Positions 8,396 through 17,048 are shown, counted from the stretch's first letter. The stretch is DNA of 64,000 nucleotides from Lentibacillus cibarius (GCF_005887555.1 NZ_VCIA01000001.1:3162001-3226000); one strand, 5' to 3'. Notes: generated by a model from the sequence alone, not told the origin. Made by a program: numbers and translations.

Positions 8396-10777
8396 ATGAG
8401 TGAATCGGAACACACGACACTTGGTGTAACAGGGATGACCTGTGCAGCGTGCTCGAATCGGGTTGAAAAAGTATTAAATAAAATGGACGGTGTGGAAGCG
8501 AAAGTTAACTTAACGACAGAAAAAGCATCTGTTGACTATGATCCTTCTGCCGTTTCCGTTGATGATATATCCGCTAGAATTGAAAAGTTGGGTTATGGGG
8601 TTGAGATGGAAAAGGCGGAATTAGATATCACTGGCATGACCTGTGCCGCCTGCTCGAACCGGATTGAAAAAGTGCTGAATAAACAAAACGGTGTAAAAGT
8701 AGCCAGTGTGAATCTGGCCACCGAAAGTGCGTCTGTCGAGTACAATCCGGGACTGATGGAAGAAACTGATATTATTAATCGAATTAAAAAACTCGGCTAT
8801 GGCGCGAAAGTGAAAACAGAAGAAGAAAATCAACAAAGTGCGAAAGAAAAGCAGTTAACACGAATGAAAACGAAATTGATTACATCTGCTGTGCTGGCTG
8901 CACCGCTTCTCTTAACGATGCTCGTTCATTTGTTTGATGTTAGTCTGCCGTCCATTCTGTTGAATCCGTGGTTCCAGTTTGTGCTGGCAACACCGGTTCA
9001 ATTCATTATTGGTTGGCAATTCTATGTTGGTGCTTATAAAAACTTACGTAATGGTGGGGCTAACATGGATGTGCTCGTTGCCCTTGGAACAAGTGCCGCC
9101 TACTTTTACAGCCTGTATGAAGCGCTGAAAACTATTGGCAACCCGGCATATGAACCCCATCTCTACTTTGAGACGAGTGCAATTTTAATCACGTTGATCC
9201 TTTTTGGCAAATATCTGGAAACCGCGGCAAAAAGCAAAACAACAGCCGCATTATCGAAATTGCTAGATTTGCAGGCTAAACAGGCACGCGTGATTCGTAA
9301 CGAAGAAGAAGTGATGATTCCAGTGGAAGATGTGGCCGTTGGGGACCGTCTGCGTGTCAAACCAGGTGAAAAATTCCCGGTTGACGGCACGGTCGTTAAG
9401 GGCAAAACATCGGTTGATGAGTCGATGATTACCGGTGAATCCATTCCTGTAGAAAAAGAAGTTCAGTCGGGTGTCATTGGTTCTACGATGAACAAAAATG
9501 GCACGGTGGAAATGGAAGCTACCAAAGTCGGCAAAGATACCGCACTCGCTTCAATTGTGAAAGTTGTGGAAGATGCGCAAGGGTCTAAGGCACCCATCCA
9601 GCGCATGGCCGATGTTATTTCCGGTTATTTCGTCCCGATTGTCGTTGGTATCGCCGTGGTCACATTTGGCATTTGGATTGCCTTCGTTTCGCCAGGTGCG
9701 TTTGAGCCAGCGCTGGTCGCCGCGATTGCCGTCTTAGTGATCGCTTGTCCATGTGCACTCGGACTCGCTACACCGACGTCAATTATGGTCGGAACAGGCA
9801 AATCCGCAGAAACCGGTATCCTTTTCAAAGGAGGTGAGCATTTAGAGCGTACCCATCAGTTAGATGCAATTATTATGGATAAAACCGGCACAATTACAAA
9901 AGGTAAGCCCGAAGTAACCGACTTCACCGGTGACACAGACACATTAAGGCTGTTGGCAAGCGCTGAAAAAGGATCTGAACACCCACTTGCTGAAGCTATT
10001 GTTGCATATGCTACGGAACAAGACGTAGAAATGACTGAAGCTGAAGCATTTGAAGCCGTACCCGGTCAAGGTATTAAGGCTGCGATTGCCGGTAAAGAAG
10101 TTCTTGTCGGAAATCGCAAACTGATGAATGAACATGATGTGCATGTTGATGCCGATGCGGATATGGAAGGCTTGGAAGCAGACGGAAAAACGGCCATGCT
10201 GATTGCAGTTAATGGCGAACATCGCGGCATTGTCGCAGTGGCCGATACGGTCAAAGATACGGCAAGTGAAGCCATTAAACAGCTGCATGATCAAGGTCTG
10301 GAAGTAGTGATGCTGACCGGTGACAACGAACGGACCGCACAAGCCATCGCGCGTCAAGTAGGCATCGATCAGGTGATTGCACAAGTGTTACCGGAAGAAA
10401 AAGCGGATAAAGTAAAAGAAGTCCAAATGCAGGATAAGAAGGTCGCTATGGTTGGCGACGGTATTAATGACGCACCTGCATTGGCTGTAGCTGATATCGG
10501 CATTGCTATCGGAACAGGTACAGAAGTCGCAATTGAAGCGGCCGACGTTACCATTCTGGGTGGCGAACTATTGCTCATTCCAAAAGCGATCAAAGCCAGT
10601 AAAGCAACGATCAGAAATATCCGTCAAAATCTGTTCTGGGCATTCGCTTACAACTCAGCAGGGATTCCGATTGCCGCAGCCGGATTGTTAGCACCATGGA
10701 TTGCCGGAGGTGCAATGGCACTAAGTTCAGTAAGTGTGGTGTCGAACGCCCTTCGATTGAAGCGGGTGAAACTATAA
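8396..10777 (+). CDS. copA: Cu(I)-exporting P-type ATPase CopA
   Basis: A 793-residue P1B-1 ATPase exporting cytosolic Cu(I). Two HMA domains with GMTCAAC carry metal Cys pairs at 16/19 and 83/86. Membrane helices follow, with the A-domain TGES, the metal site CPC (451-453), phosphorylated Asp495 in [17 protein letters not shown] and [13 protein letters not shown] at 8396 follows AGGAGGG by six bases; GTG at 8393 is a weaker option. CopA would receive copper from CopZ, encoded downstream. It differs from the upstream CopB pump (CPC against CPH, HMA against a His-rich tail), so the two probably handle different copper pools or oxidation states. Confidence 0.96.
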   Translation: MSESEHTTLGVTGMTCAACSNRVEKVLNKMDGVEAKVNLTTEKASVDYDPSAVSVDDISARIEKLGYGVEMEKAELDITGMTCAACSNRIEKVLNKQNGVKVASVNLATESASVEYNPGLMEETDIINRIKKLGYGAKVKTEEENQQSAKEKQLTRMKTKLITSAVLAAPLLLTMLVHLFDVSLPSILLNPWFQFVLATPVQFIIGWQFYVGAYKNLRNGGANMDVLVALGTSAAYFYSLYEALKTIGNPAYEPHLYFETSAILITLILFGKYLETAAKSKTTAALSKLLDLQAKQARVIRNEEEVMIPVEDVAVGDRLRVKPGEKFPVDGTVVKGKTSVDESMITGESIPVEKEVQSGVIGSTMNKNGTVEMEATKVGKDTALASIVKVVEDAQGSKAPIQRMADVISGYFVPIVVGIAVVTFGIWIAFVSPGAFEPALVAAIAVLVIACPCALGLATPTSIMVGTGKSAETGILFKGGEHLERTHQLDAIIMDKTGTITKGKPEVTDFTGDTDTLRLLASAEKGSEHPLAEAIVAYATEQDVEMTEAEAFEAVPGQGIKAAIAGKEVLVGNRKLMNEHDVHVDADADMEGLEADGKTAMLIAVNGEHRGIVAVADTVKDTASEAIKQLHDQGLEVVMLTGDNERTAQAIARQVGIDQVIAQVLPEEKADKVKEVQMQDKKVAMVGDGINDAPALAVADIGIAIGTGTEVAIEAADVTILGGELLLIPKAIKASKATIRNIRQNLFWAFAYNSAGIPIAAAGLLAPWIAGGAMALSSVSVVSNALRLKRVKL

Positions 10778-10874
10778 TGGTAAACTTGTCTCAAGGGACA
10801 TGTTAAGCTACAAAAATGATTCGATATTGTCGGTAGAAAGGAAAACCGATAAATATATGAAAAAGGGGAGATAG

Positions 10875-11084
10875 ATGATGCAAACAACGTTGAATGTCCA
10901 AGGGATGACATGCGGTCATTGTGAAAGTGCAGTAAAAGGTGCGCTGGAAGGTCTGGAAGGCGTACAGACTGTTGAAGTTGATCTTGACTCAGGCAAGGTA
11001 GATGTCACGTATGATGACGCAGCAGTAACCATTGCTGCTATGCGTGAAGCTGTAGAAGATCAAGGCTACGATGTCGTTGCTTAA
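10875..11084 (+). CDS. copZ: Copper chaperone CopZ
   Basis: A 69-residue single HMA domain of beta-alpha-beta-beta-alpha-beta form with the Cu(I)-binding motif GMTCGHC near the N-terminus (Cys13 and Cys16). It delivers copper to CopA and to CsoR. Start is ATG at 10875 or 10878 behind AGGGGAG. It follows copA by 97 bp, and that gap has a small CGGT/ACCG hairpin but no terminator T run, so it can be co-transcribed with csoR-copA. A terminator follows directly. Confidence 0.94.
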   Translation: MMQTTLNVQGMTCGHCESAVKGALEGLEGVQTVEVDLDSGKVDVTYDDAAVTIAAMREAVEDQGYDVVA

Positions 11085-11092
11085 TAAAAAGG

Positions 11093-11129
11093 GAAAACCG
11101 GCTCTTCTTATGGGGGAGCCGGTTTTTTG
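11093..11129 (+). terminator. Rho-independent terminator after copZ
   Basis: AAAACCGGCTC pairs with GAGCCGGTTTT around a short loop, followed by TTT. Confidence 0.9.
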
Positions 11130-11239
11130 TGTCAAATTCTAGTTCGATAACTTTAAAAATCTTGATATAATTATATTGTAAGCAGATTTCTTATTCCGCA
11201 ATGGGAACCATTTAACGGAATAAGAAAAGGGGGATTACA

Positions 11240-11422
11240 ATGCAAAATAAACTACGAAAGTCTGCAACAGACAAGGCTATATCTGGGGTCTGTGGTGGTA
11301 TTGCTGAATATTTCGGTATATCATCTCTTGGAGTAAGAATACTTTTCATTATTTTACCAGCTAATCTGCTTATTTATATAATTCTTGCAAATACAATTCC
11401 CGATAGTCCGCCGTCATTGTAG
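11240..11422 (+). CDS. PspC-domain small membrane protein
   Basis: A 60-residue protein with the PspC signature: KLRKSATDKAISGVCGGIAEYFG followed by a hydrophobic helix (VRILFIILPANLLIYIILA) in the second half. PspC domains are small membrane proteins linked to envelope stress; Bacillaceae often have short stand-alone versions. AAAAGGGGG precedes the ATG, and the gene has its own short upstream region and a terminator at 11471. Function in this organism is unknown. Confidence 0.88.
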   Translation: MQNKLRKSATDKAISGVCGGIAEYFGISSLGVRILFIILPANLLIYIILANTIPDSPPSL

Positions 11423-11470
11423 TGATGTGTATTACATTAAACGGGCGCGATTCTTGAATAACTGTACAGA

Positions 11471-11507
11471 CTAATCCATAAAACACGCTTTAAGGATTAG
11501 GGTTTTT
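11471..11507 (+). terminator. Rho-independent terminator
   Basis: CTAATCC pairs with GGATTAG around a 16-base loop, followed by GGTTTTT. It lies about 50 bp after the PspC gene. Confidence 0.7.
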
Positions 11508-11610
11508 GTCACTATATATTTCGGGTTCGTAAACCCAAAAGATTATACATTATACCTGAGTAACATAAATGCTCATACATTTTTAACTTAAGCAATTTAT
11601 CAAAAATATT

Positions 11611-11769
11611 GTTTTGGAGTATTGGAAAGAAGCTGGATTATTAAAACCATCTGTTGCACGTACTTCTAAAATCACTTCCATACACGGTTCTGAATTAAAG
11701 CGTCATTTAGTTGATTTACATAACAATGGTCTTGAAAGCGTATTAGATATGTGTAAAAGATTATTTTAG
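11611..11769 (+). pseudogene. C-terminal remnant resembling a PemK/MazF-family toxin
   Basis: An open stretch of about 52 codons without a start codon or ribosome site, ending at TAG 11767-11769. It encodes EYWKEAGLLKPSVAR, then TSKITSIHGSELKRHL and ESVLDMCKRLF. The KPSVAR...KI...I pattern and the LDxxxLExVL end resemble the C-terminal part of PemK/MazF-like endoribonucleases. The N-terminal catalytic half and an antitoxin gene are missing, so it is best read as a degraded relic. AT-rich base use matches the next genes. The toxin assignment rests on short similarity recalled from memory. Confidence 0.4.
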
Positions 11770-11827
11770 AAAGCACTTATTAGCTCTACAAACGGAACAG
11801 ATTGTTGAATTAGCTGGGGGTGAAGCG

Positions 11828-12241
11828 TTGAAAAGGCTTTTAACAGTGGCATTATCTGTTGTTTTATTTGCAACAGTATATTCTTGGATTTCTTATGTGC
11901 CTATGTCTCAGCGTGAACCTAATGTTTATTATTTTGGTTTTTTTGAAACGTTTATTCTTGTCATTATTTATGCTGGCCCCCTTTATTTTCTTGTAGGATT
12001 ACCTCTTTCTATCCTTATAGACAAGTCGATTGAAAAATTTAACAGAAAGTCGAAGTTGACAAGATATTTTATTGGATTAGGTTTATATTCACTCGCCGGA
12101 GCGGTTGTAGGGCTTGTTTTTCTTATTATAGGAAGTCAAAACCTATATCGATTGGATGTTATTTCATTTTCAATATATGGATTTGTAGCATCTAATTTTT
12201 ACTTTCATTTATCATTGTTAATAGCAAAGATAAAAAAATAA
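11828..12241 (+). CDS. Hypothetical four-helix membrane protein
   Basis: A 137-residue integral membrane protein starting at TTG 11828 behind GGGGGTGAAGCG. Hydrophobic segments lie near residues 5-22, 38-62, 85-105 and 112-132; a basic loop (EKFNRKSKLTRYF) separates segments two and three. No conserved motif is visible. Base composition is clearly more AT-rich than in the copper genes, as is that of the next gene, so 11.4-12.6 kb may have come in together with the toxin-like remnant. Confidence 0.7.
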   Translation: MKRLLTVALSVVLFATVYSWISYVPMSQREPNVYYFGFFETFILVIIYAGPLYFLVGLPLSILIDKSIEKFNRKSKLTRYFIGLGLYSLAGAVVGLVFLIIGSQNLYRLDVISFSIYGFVASNFYFHLSLLIAKIKK

Positions 12242-12289
12242 GTTAAAGTAAAAGCAATATTTCAACCAACGGAAGTAGGGATAGCAAAG

Positions 12290-12619
12290 ATGAAGGAAAG
12301 TGAATCGGATGATTGCTTTGTGGCCAATAATGCTGAGGAGTTGCTTTCTGCGTTAAAGAACAAAGCACCTTATATATTAATTACCAAGTATTATAGAAAA
12401 GAATTTCAGCAAAATACAGAATTGCCAATGCCGGAAGAAAATTTCTTCTCAGGGACGCGTGTAGCAGCAGGAGTTGGAGGTAGTCCTGTTTTTCTTTTAA
12501 TGAACCTATTCAGTAAAAAGGATAAACAACAAAGAAAGATAGATAGTAAAATTCAAAAATACATACTTAAAGAACACGGAGAGGATCTTCTTTTGTATTT
12601 ACGTCAATTGGACTATTGA
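12290..12619 (+). CDS. Hypothetical protein
   Basis: A 109-residue protein, start ATG 12290 with a weak purine-rich upstream site (GGAAGTAGGGATAG). It has an acidic N-terminal half (ESESDDCFVANNAEELLSAL), a central Gly-rich hydrophobic stretch (SGTRVAAGVGGSPVFLLMNLF) that might contact a membrane, and a lysine-rich helical C-terminus. No family was recognised. It follows the membrane protein gene by 48 bp in the same direction, so the two may be co-transcribed. Confidence 0.6.
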   Translation: MKESESDDCFVANNAEELLSALKNKAPYILITKYYRKEFQQNTELPMPEENFFSGTRVAAGVGGSPVFLLMNLFSKKDKQQRKIDSKIQKYILKEHGEDLLLYLRQLDY

Positions 12620-12705
12620 AGCAATTGGGTATAAATGGAATAAAGGTTGTACTAGAATACGAAGGGCGTAAAAGCGGAATAAAGCGTAATTTGTTACTTT
12701 CAATC

Positions 12706-12775
12706 GGACATGGGGATAGGCTTACTCCTCCGGTTTTGAGAAGGATAACCGGAATAAGGGCCTGTCCTCATGTCC
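12706..12775. repeat. 70-bp nested inverted repeat (REP-like hairpin)
   Basis: GGACATGGGGATAGGC at the left pairs with GGGCCTGTCCTCATGTCC at the right (two mismatches), and an inner CCGGTT/AACCGG stem sits in the middle. It overlaps the end of a short spurious open frame and lies at the 3' end of the leftward DUF3231 gene, so it may also act as a terminator. The ends resemble the GGGGACAGG elements at 16-30 kb. Confidence 0.6.
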
Positions 12776-12785
12776 CTTTATCAAG

Positions 12786-13346
12786 TCAATTTTTCGTATT
12801 AGGTGCACCAGGTGGCTGATAAAAAGGCGGAACTTTAAGCCAACCTTTTTTCTGCATCAATTCCTTTGCTTTAAAAGCTAAGGATAGTTTTTCTGTCTGA
12901 AATTTAAGAAACATGAGACCAACATCGGTACGTAGGCTTTGACTCGCGGAAGCCGCACACATATCCGATGCCACAACAAAGTTGATCAAAAGGGTGTTGG
13001 CCAGTTCATTATCTGTAAACCCAGCCCCGATGGGTACGGCATTGGGATCCGAATTGGGCTTATCCTCCGGCGCAGTGGGTAACCTTACTCCTTCCTTTCG
13101 CATAAACTCTGTTAATTGTTTTTTATGGGATCTGGCAGTGGCTAATGCGTCTTGGTATAACTCGATTACGCCAGGATCTGTCGTGGTGTTGAGTCCTACT
13201 TCTTCATAGATAATAATATTGTTTACGAAAGAAAGGTATGTCCAGCACGCCATAACTTCACCAACATGTAACGGGTTTTTCTGATTATCTGTTAAAGACT
13301 GTATAACATTTGAAGCAGTCTCAAATAGCTGCGAAATCTTTTGCAT
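12786..13346 (-). CDS. DUF3231 family protein (single domain)
   Basis: A 186-residue protein read leftward from ATG behind GGAGGAGAAATA. It is mostly helical: residues 1-75 and about 112-165 form ferritin-like helical blocks, with VGEVMACWTYLSFVNN, DALATARSHKKQLTEFM and the ending GWLKVPPFYQPPG typical of DUF3231. The family is common in spore formers, with unclear function. A double-domain relative is encoded divergently 400 bp away. Confidence 0.85.
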   Translation of the reverse strand: MQKISQLFETASNVIQSLTDNQKNPLHVGEVMACWTYLSFVNNIIIYEEVGLNTTTDPGVIELYQDALATARSHKKQLTEFMRKEGVRLPTAPEDKPNSDPNAVPIGAGFTDNELANTLLINFVVASDMCAASASQSLRTDVGLMFLKFQTEKLSLAFKAKELMQKKGWLKVPPFYQPPGAPNTKN

Positions 13347-13748
13347 ATTATTTCTCCTCCATAAAAGTCATATTCCTCCCAAGAGTATTGACCGTTATGA
13401 AGAAAGTATGCGAGGCATGAGGATAGGCTACTGTCCCACTTTCAAATCCGTCAAACAGAGAAAAGGGGGCCTGTTCCCATTGATCTGACTGTTATATTTC
13501 TACCTGAATTATTTTCCACTCGATTTAATGAATGTCACTAGCTAATTAGCGACAAATACCTGTATTTTAACTGAGTCGAATAATTTATAGAGTGCTTGGA
13601 ATCCTATAGGTCATAAGTAAATTGTGACTAACGGGCGTCGTACGAAGCAAGTGGAAAACGTGCGAAAGCCATACTGGTAGCGGTATTGAATCGAACGACT
13701 GCACCATGCTAAACAATTAAAAGTAGCACTTCGAAAGGGGCAGACAAA
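13347..13748. other. Intergenic region between divergent DUF3231 genes
   Basis: About 400 bp without a supported gene. It contains an imperfect inverted element at about 13412-13482 (GCATGAGGATAGGC at the left, GGGGGCCTGTTCCC at the right) related to the 12706-12775 hairpin. The segment at 13628-13735 is GC-richer but carries no convincing frame. The ribosome site of the rightward gene (GAAAGGGGC) is at the end. Confidence 0.5.
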
Positions 13749-14813
13749 ATGGATACAAACAAACATGGGTCTGATAAAGATAAACAGCTTGAATCACAAA
13801 TCGGCGAACATCAGCAGCATTCAAAACTAAACGTCTCTGAATTAAGTGACTTATGGGCCAATTATATTGGTGATTCCATGTTTTCCTGTATTTTCGAACA
13901 TTTCTTGGAGGTCGTCCAGGATGAGGAAATAAAAGAGATTTTGTTATTTGACCAGGGAATTTCTAAGCGGCATGTCAATACGATTGCCGACTTGTTCACG
14001 AAAGAAGGAATCCCTGTTCCTGCCGCGTTTGGAACATCCGATGTGTATAAGGGCGCACCACGGCTATTTGAGGATACCTTTATGTTATTTTATGTACGGG
14101 AAATGGCAATCGGCGCATATGGGCAATATACACGCGCAATGGCCACCTCTATTCGGCAAGATGTTATTGATTTCTACCGGCAAGGCGTACAGGAGTTAAA
14201 TGAAGTCTATGAACGGACAACCCATTTAATGTTGGAAAAAGGACTAATGATCAAATCACCAAATATACCTTATCCTAAACACGTGGAATTTGTTGACAAC
14301 AAGTCGTTTAATAATTTTTTTACGGGCAAAAACCGCCCATTAGCAGGACTCGAAATCAAACATTTAGTTTTAAATATTTCCACGAATGTGTTGGGGAAAG
14401 CGTTAATGATGGGATTTGCTCAAACGGCTTCTTCACAAAAACTACGGAACTTTTTCAAAAAAGGCTGGGAACTTTCGGAAAAACAAATTAAACAGTTTGG
14501 TAACTTGTTAATCAGTGATAACATCCCGACACCAAGACTGATGGATCCGCATGTAACGGATTCTAAGGTCCCTCCATTCAGTGATAAACTGATGATGTAT
14601 CACGTGCTTTTAGCGAATCAATTAGGCTTGGAAAACATAGGAACAGCAATGGCCAGAACGCTAAGACACGATATCCATGCCAAATATGCTAAGTTTATCG
14701 GTGAAATAGGGTTATATACTAATAAAGCACAGGAAATGATGATTGAACACGGCTGGCTAGAGGAACCCCCGCTGACGACAGACAGAAAGAAGGCAGTGAA
14801 GAACCCATTGTAA
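13749..14813 (+). CDS. DUF3231 family protein (tandem double domain)
   Basis: A 354-residue protein made of two consecutive DUF3231 units, roughly residues 28-175 and 190-338. Both contain a SxLWxxYxxDS / LxxNISTNVLG-type first helix, a long helix ending with a free-standing Met-rich tail, and end with a Trp or Leu-Ile/Pro-Pro segment (GLMIKSPNIPYP and GWLEEPPL). GAAAGGGGC precedes the ATG. The family is found in Bacillaceae spore formers; some relatives are described as coat-associated, but no activity is established. It is divergent from the single-domain relative, which suggests a shared control region. Confidence 0.88.
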   Translation: MDTNKHGSDKDKQLESQIGEHQQHSKLNVSELSDLWANYIGDSMFSCIFEHFLEVVQDEEIKEILLFDQGISKRHVNTIADLFTKEGIPVPAAFGTSDVYKGAPRLFEDTFMLFYVREMAIGAYGQYTRAMATSIRQDVIDFYRQGVQELNEVYERTTHLMLEKGLMIKSPNIPYPKHVEFVDNKSFNNFFTGKNRPLAGLEIKHLVLNISTNVLGKALMMGFAQTASSQKLRNFFKKGWELSEKQIKQFGNLLISDNIPTPRLMDPHVTDSKVPPFSDKLMMYHVLLANQLGLENIGTAMARTLRHDIHAKYAKFIGEIGLYTNKAQEMMIEHGWLEEPPLTTDRKKAVKNPL

Positions 14814-14872
14814 CAGTATGATAACAAATGAAGCGTTCTGAATTGCCTGCACAGGCGCTCAGGAATGTTAGG

Positions 14873-14910
14873 GTGGGGATTGCATGCTTACGGCTGATCT
14901 CCACTTTTCA
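14873..14910 (+). terminator. Probable terminator
   Basis: GTGGGGAT pairs with ATCTCCAC (one wobble) around a 16-base loop, followed by TTTTCATTTTT. It lies 60 bp after the DUF3231 gene. Confidence 0.6.
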
Positions 14911-14988
14911 TTTTTAATTTAAGCCATCCTTGTAGTATTACGTTTGTTCGAATACATAAAAAAATAGTTCGATTATAGGGGAATCAAG

Positions 14989-15525
14989 ATGCATGTAATC
15001 ATTCTTTTTTTCGCGCTAGCAATCGCTTGGTATTCAGTTAATTGGCGTCGTTTTTATGAATACCAAGCAACGATATTGTATATGGCTACCATGAACTTAT
15101 TATATTATTTTTTAACGACGGATTATCGCTTGTGGACGTTACAATCGAATTTGGGACTACCGTCTGCAGTGATCGACCTGCTTTATACGTTTGTTTTATT
15201 TCCGTGTACGGTCTTGATCTTCTTATCCCACTACCCGCAGCAGCTCGGAAAACAAATTATCCATACGGGAAAATGGGTTATCATTTATTTTGTATTTGAA
15301 TGGGTTGGCTATCTGTTCGGTGCTATTTACTATGATCATGGCTGGTCACTAGGTTGGTCAGGTTTATTTCTGGTGGTGATGTTTCCGATGCTGCGAATGC
15401 ATTACAAACGGCCTATACTGGCATACGGATTATCTGTTATCGTCACTATCTTCTTGCTTTATTGGTTTAAGGTACCATGGCTAGCGTCCAATGCATTGGC
15501 TGAGGAGATGTTAACATGGAATTAA
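14989..15525 (+). CDS. CBO0543-family membrane protein
   Basis: A 178-residue integral membrane protein with about five helices. Features include a WYSVNWRRFYEYQATILYMA start, the TDYRLW loop, FPCTVLIFLSHYP and an FEWVGYLFG stretch, which I associate with the CBO0543 family of Bacillus and Clostridium. The exact function is unknown. ATG at 14989 follows a GGGGAATCAAG site. Its 3' end overlaps by ten bases the start of a second CBO0543 gene, which is frameshifted. Confidence 0.75.
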   Translation: MHVIILFFALAIAWYSVNWRRFYEYQATILYMATMNLLYYFLTTDYRLWTLQSNLGLPSAVIDLLYTFVLFPCTVLIFLSHYPQQLGKQIIHTGKWVIIYFVFEWVGYLFGAIYYDHGWSLGWSGLFLVVMFPMLRMHYKRPILAYGLSVIVTIFLLYWFKVPWLASNALAEEMLTWN

Positions 15526-16003
15526 TTCTTCTATGGTTATTTTTGATAACCGGAATCATATTATTTATCCGATCCTCAAAAAAACACCCTTTTCAAGAAT
15601 GGTTGATATGTTATTTGCTGGCTCTCATGTTGCGGTGTTTCTGGGCCAGTTGGTGGTCAATTATGAGCTGCTGTACTACCCTGTCAAGCTGTTTCCCGAA
15701 TTCGAGTCAAGTATCCTTTATGAATATTTGCTGCTGCCGATTATGTCCGTCTATTATTATTATCAGACTTCCAGCAGCAACAGTACTATATTTCGAATGT
15801 TATGGGTAGCGCTGTTCATTAGTGGTATTTTAACCGTTTTTGAAGTGGTGCTGGAAAAAAACACGAACCTTATTCAATATATCTACTGGCATGGGTATTA
15901 TTCACTGATCAGCATTTTTCTCTTTCTGCTAGCTATCCGTTTTTTGATTGTACAAATCATGAAAATGGGAGAGAAAAAAAGGGAAGCAGAGGAAAAATTG
16001 TGA
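15516..16003 (+). pseudogene. CBO0543-family membrane protein, frameshifted
   Basis: The gene starts at ATG 15516 behind GAGGAGATG and reads MELILLWLFLITGIILFIRS in one frame, then needs a one-base shift near the A7/C3/T4 runs at 15579-15596 to continue RMVDMLFAGSHVAVFLGQ through to KKREAEEKL at 16003. Joined, it gives about 162 residues with four or five helices and the family features NYELLYYPVKLF and EYLLLPIMSVYYYYQ. Either the gene is inactivated or the sequence has a homopolymer error. The downstream frame alone has an in-frame ATG at 15533, but no ribosome site. Confidence 0.7.
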
Positions 16004-16026
16004 AAAAGCATAGGGCTTTTTTTTGC

Positions 16027-16040
16027 ACCGCGGGGACAGG
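16027..16040. repeat. Partial GGGGACAGG element end
   Basis: ACCGCGGGGACAGG, the left end of the dispersed element described at 16744, sits here without its other half, directly at the left border of the 21-bp array. It is preceded by the stem AAAAAGC/GCTTTTTTTT, a weak terminator after the CBO0543 gene. Confidence 0.6.
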
Positions 16041-16065
16041 CGAACATACCGGATAGAACCAGGAT

Positions 16066-16740
16066 AGCAGTCAACATCAACGGAATACGGAAGCGCATCA
16101 ACGGAATAGCAGCCAACATCACCGGAAAACGAAGGCACATCGACGGAATAGCAGCCAACATCGACGGAAAACGAAGGCGCATCAACGGAATAGCAGCCAA
16201 CATCGACGGAAAACGAAGGCGCATCAACGGAATAGCAGTCAACATCAACGGAAAACGAAGGCGCATCAACGGAATAGCAGTCAACATCAACGGAATATGG
16301 AAGCGCATCACCGGAATAGCAGCCAACATCACCGGAATAGCAGCCAACATCACCGGAAAACGAAGGCACATCACCGGAATAGCAGCCAACATCGACGGAA
16401 AACGGAGGCGCATCACCGGAATAGCAGCCAACATCAACGGAATACGGAAGCGCATCACCGGAATAGCAGCCAACATCACCGGAAAACGAAGGCACATCGA
16501 CGGAATAGCAGCCAACATCGACGGAAAACGAAGGCACATCACCGGAATAGCAGCCAACATCAACGGAATATGGAAGCGCATCACCGGAATAGCAGTCGAC
16601 ATCAACGGAAAACGAAGGCACATCGACGGAATAGCAGTCAACATCAACGGAAAACGAAGGCACATCGACGGAATAGCAGCCAACATCAACGGAAAACGAA
16701 GGCACATCACCGGAATAGCAGTCGACATCAACGGAAAAGA
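16066..16740. repeat. 21-bp tandem repeat array, catcaacgg family
   Basis: About 32 copies of a 21-bp unit, alternating between two flavours: (A/C)ACATC(A/G/C)(A/C)CGGAATAGCAGCC/TA and CGGAAAACGAAGGCGCATC-like. CATC(A/G)ACGG starts recur exactly every 21 bp (16096, 16117, 16138 and so on). Because 21 is a multiple of three, all frames stay open and give seven-residue repeating peptides; these are not genes. Shared CATCAACGG core links it to the arrays at 1-452 and 20330-20435. GGGGACAGG elements flank it on both sides. Confidence 0.93.
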
Positions 16741-16743
16741 TGA

Positions 16744-16841
16744 ACCGCGGGGACAGGTTCATTGGTCCAACTGGTTTTTTCTGCTTAGGAAAGGGACGTC
16801 ATTGAAAAAAATGGAGAACCGATGGGCCTGCCCTTCATGGT
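16744..16841. repeat. GGGGACAGG element, copy 1
   Basis: About 98 bp. Left end ACCGCGGGGACAGGTTCATT, then GGTCCAACTGG, a T run, CTGCTTAGGAAAGGGACGTC, an A run, and a right end ACCGATGGGCCTGCCC...CATGGT which is roughly the reverse complement of the left end. The ends form a terminal inverted repeat of about 20 bp; no coding capacity. Confidence 0.75.
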
Positions 16842-16849
16842 TTGGATGC

Positions 16850-16947
16850 ACCGCGGGGACAGGTTCGTTGGGCCAACTGATTTTTTTCTGCTTGGAAAGG
16901 GACACAATTGGAAAAAAATGAAAAATCGATGGACCTGCCTCTATGGT
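16850..16947. repeat. GGGGACAGG element, copy 2
   Basis: Same plan as copy 1 and only 8 bp away: ACCGCGGGGACAGGTTCGTT, TTTTTTTCTGCTTGGAAAGG, an A run, then ATCGATGGACCTGCC and CTATGGT. Point differences from copy 1 show separate divergence, not a recent duplication. Confidence 0.75.
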
Positions 16948-16960
16948 TTATGTGGGTTGC

Positions 16961-17006
16961 GGTTAATAGCATTTTGCAATTTATATATTGCAAAATGCTA
17001 TTAACC
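16961..17006. promoter_or_regulatory. 46-bp perfect inverted repeat upstream of a small regulator operon
   Basis: GGTTAATAGCATTTTGCAAT (16961-16980) and its exact reverse complement (16987-17006) are separated by TTATAT. A probable -10 (TATAAT) follows at 17011-17016, so the repeat covers the -35 area of the promoter for the membrane protein/XRE gene pair. It may be a long operator for that regulator. It is not a terminator, because no T run follows. Confidence 0.7.
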
Positions 17007-17048
17007 AGCATATAATATTTATAAACCATATGACTGGAGGAAACCGAG

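Noticed and set aside
12616..12819. 67-codon plus-strand frame after the 109-residue gene
   Set aside because: It runs through the hairpin at 12706-12775 into the opposite DUF3231 gene and has no ribosome site.
16066..16743. Long open frames on both strands in the repeat arrays (also at 1-452 and 52034-52556)
   Set aside because: They repeat every seven codons (or follow the array period), occur in several frames at once and have no ribosome site; they result from a period that is a multiple of three with no stop in the unit.
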